Shown in pieces: positions 63,173 to 64,000 of a stretch of 64,000 nt of DNA. Under the pieces are notes generated by a model that worked only from the letters and a program-made list of their open reading frames with translations, had not been told where the DNA came from and made no database searches. The translations under genes and the position numbers were made by a program. Within the stretch, counting starts at the first letter, position 1; each line of letters starts with the position of its first letter. This DNA is from Gp1-AA122 sp035631655 (GTDB taxonomy: Bacteria > Acidobacteriota > Terriglobia > Terriglobales > Acidobacteriaceae), in NCBI GenBank assembly GCA_035631655.1, contig DASQIH010000069.1, forward strand, positions 1-64,000. The letters run 5' to 3'.

Positions 63173-64000
63173 GTGTCATTCACCCGCAAACACCGGTGTC
63201 CTGTTGCATCCGTACTCCTACTTCTCTGCCTAACGGCTGCTGTTCCCTTGCAAGCGCAATACACCGTGGGTCGGTTGGAAGGAATGGTGTTTGACCCGAG
63301 CGGCGCTGTGGTCTCGGGTGCCACAGTCACCGTACGTGATCTCGGCACCGGCACAACCCGCACTTATGTGACAGGTGCCGACGGCGGGTACATTTTCTTC
63401 GCGCTGCCCGCCGGTGAATATGGGCTAACAGCCAATGCTGCCCATTTTGCGAAGAAAACTGCAACTGTCCGCATCTTCACGAGTGAGACCACTACGCATA
63501 ACCTGACTTTGGCGATCAGCGAGCAGTCTGCGACGGTCGAGGTAATGGGCGATCTGCCCGAACTCCTGAATACCACCGATGCTCAACACGCCACAACGCG
63601 CATCGATGAGGAGTTGACCAGCCTACCTAGCATCGGCCGCAACATGATCTCCTTCGTCAGCCTCGCGCCCGGCGTACAACCCATGAACAATCCTCGCGGA
63701 GGCAGCACCTTTGGTGGCGGCGGCTCGCTGGTGCTCGTGCTCGGCCCGCAGGCCGGATTGTTCTCCGCTAATGGTGGCCGCGCCCGCTCTTCCTCGGTGC
63801 AACTCGACTACACCGACGCCAACGACTGGGAGTATGGAGGCTTTGCCCTTGGTGCGCAGTCCATCACGCCTGAAATGCTCCAGGAATTCAAGCTGCTCAC
63901 CAGCAACTTCTCAGCCGAATACGGCGCCAAATCCAGCGCCGAAGTGATGATGGTGACCAAGAGCGGCACCAACAACCTGCATGGCAGCGCTTACAACTTC
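63173..64000 (+). CDS. Oar-like TonB-dependent receptor, N-terminal part (cut by window edge)
   Basis: The frame is open to the right edge (276 codons visible). A GTG at 63173 begins MSFTRKHRCPVASVLLLLC, a signal peptide ending near PLQAQ; the start is uncertain, since the frame is open further upstream. Residues about 32-115 form a carboxypeptidase-regulatory-like domain (GRLEGMVFDPSGAVVSGATV, then GADGGYIFFALPAGEYGL). A plug-like region follows (LPSIGRNMISFVSLAPGVQ, SAEYGAKSSAEVMMVTKSG). Proteins of this type in acidobacteria usually have about 1000-1200 residues and a C-terminal barrel, here outside the window. The transported substrate is unknown. Confidence 0.85.
   Translation, partial: MSFTRKHRCPVASVLLLLCLTAAVPLQAQYTVGRLEGMVFDPSGAVVSGATVTVRDLGTGTTRTYVTGADGGYIFFALPAGEYGLTANAAHFAKKTATVRIFTSETTTHNLTLAISEQSATVEVMGDLPELLNTTDAQHATTRIDEELTSLPSIGRNMISFVSLAPGVQPMNNPRGGSTFGGGGSLVLVLGPQAGLFSANGGRARSSSVQLDYTDANDWEYGGFALGAQSITPEMLQEFKLLTSNFSAEYGAKSSAEVMMVTKSGTNNLHGSAYNF

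Overview
The window looks like a chromosomal segment of a GC-rich, diderm, soil-type bacterium, most likely an acidobacterium (Acidobacteriota). That assignment is inferred from gene content: a signal-peptide-bearing Oar-like TonB receptor, a long MoxR/DUF58/DUF4129 operon with B-box-like zinc proteins, a carbon starvation transporter, secreted BNR/sialidase-like proteins and short REP-like elements. No rRNA gene or complete tRNA is present, so the taxonomy cannot be fixed from the window alone.

Layout. 1-5.5 kb: a frameshifted amidohydrolase remnant, two secreted BNR-type proteins and 1.2 kb without genes. 5.5-15.2 kb: a ten-gene plus-strand operon with overlapping or nearly touching genes (RDD, three small zinc/membrane proteins, DUF4129, DUF4350, MoxR, DUF58, SpoIIM-like, RDD), probably a MoxR chaperone and membrane-remodelling module. 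15.2-17.5 kb: a scar of mobile DNA with an IS481-like transposase remnant, a mazEF pair with a readable promoter/operator, and the 3' half of a tRNA-Met(CAU) that looks like an attachment site. 17.6-21 kb: a MacAB/YknXYZ-type export system. 21.3-27.1 kb: a nitrate module made of a NarK transporter fused to a NarI-like haem-b domain, a molybdoenzyme, a four-cluster ferredoxin, a Tat-anchored Rieske protein and a small membrane protein. 27.5-29.5 kb: an SDR enzyme and a lipoprotein cytochrome c.

29.5-32.9 kb holds the most interesting unexplained locus: two different ArsA/Get3-type ATPases, adjacent and cysteine-free, with complementary lesions in their switch motifs, together with two paralogous small proteins of about 90 residues carrying one hydrophobic segment, and a divergent membrane-anchored protein. 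After cstA comes a second notable locus (35.4-41.9 kb): a sigma factor translationally coupled to a TPR-CHAT caspase-like protease, then a zinc-finger/anti-sigma-like protein, a subtilase with an unusual repeat between its catalytic Asp and His, and an HD-GYP protein.

41.9-55.5 kb: a GH38 alpha-mannosidase, an ECHDC3-like crotonase without the usual catalytic glutamates in one operon with a NitT/TauT-type ABC transporter, a 16-haem periplasmic cytochrome followed by an AMIN/outer-membrane barrel protein (a possible transmembrane electron conduit), tandem small paralogues, an alpha/beta hydrolase and a PAS protein. 55.7-63 kb: a CoA-based catabolic cluster (aryl/acyl-CoA ligase, two class III CoA-transferases, two small Cys-rich proteins) divergent from an oxalate/formate-type MFS transporter. 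Between them lie two inverted copies of a 27-bp operator built on a CRP-like GTGA-N6-TCAC core. The right edge cuts an Oar-like TonB receptor.
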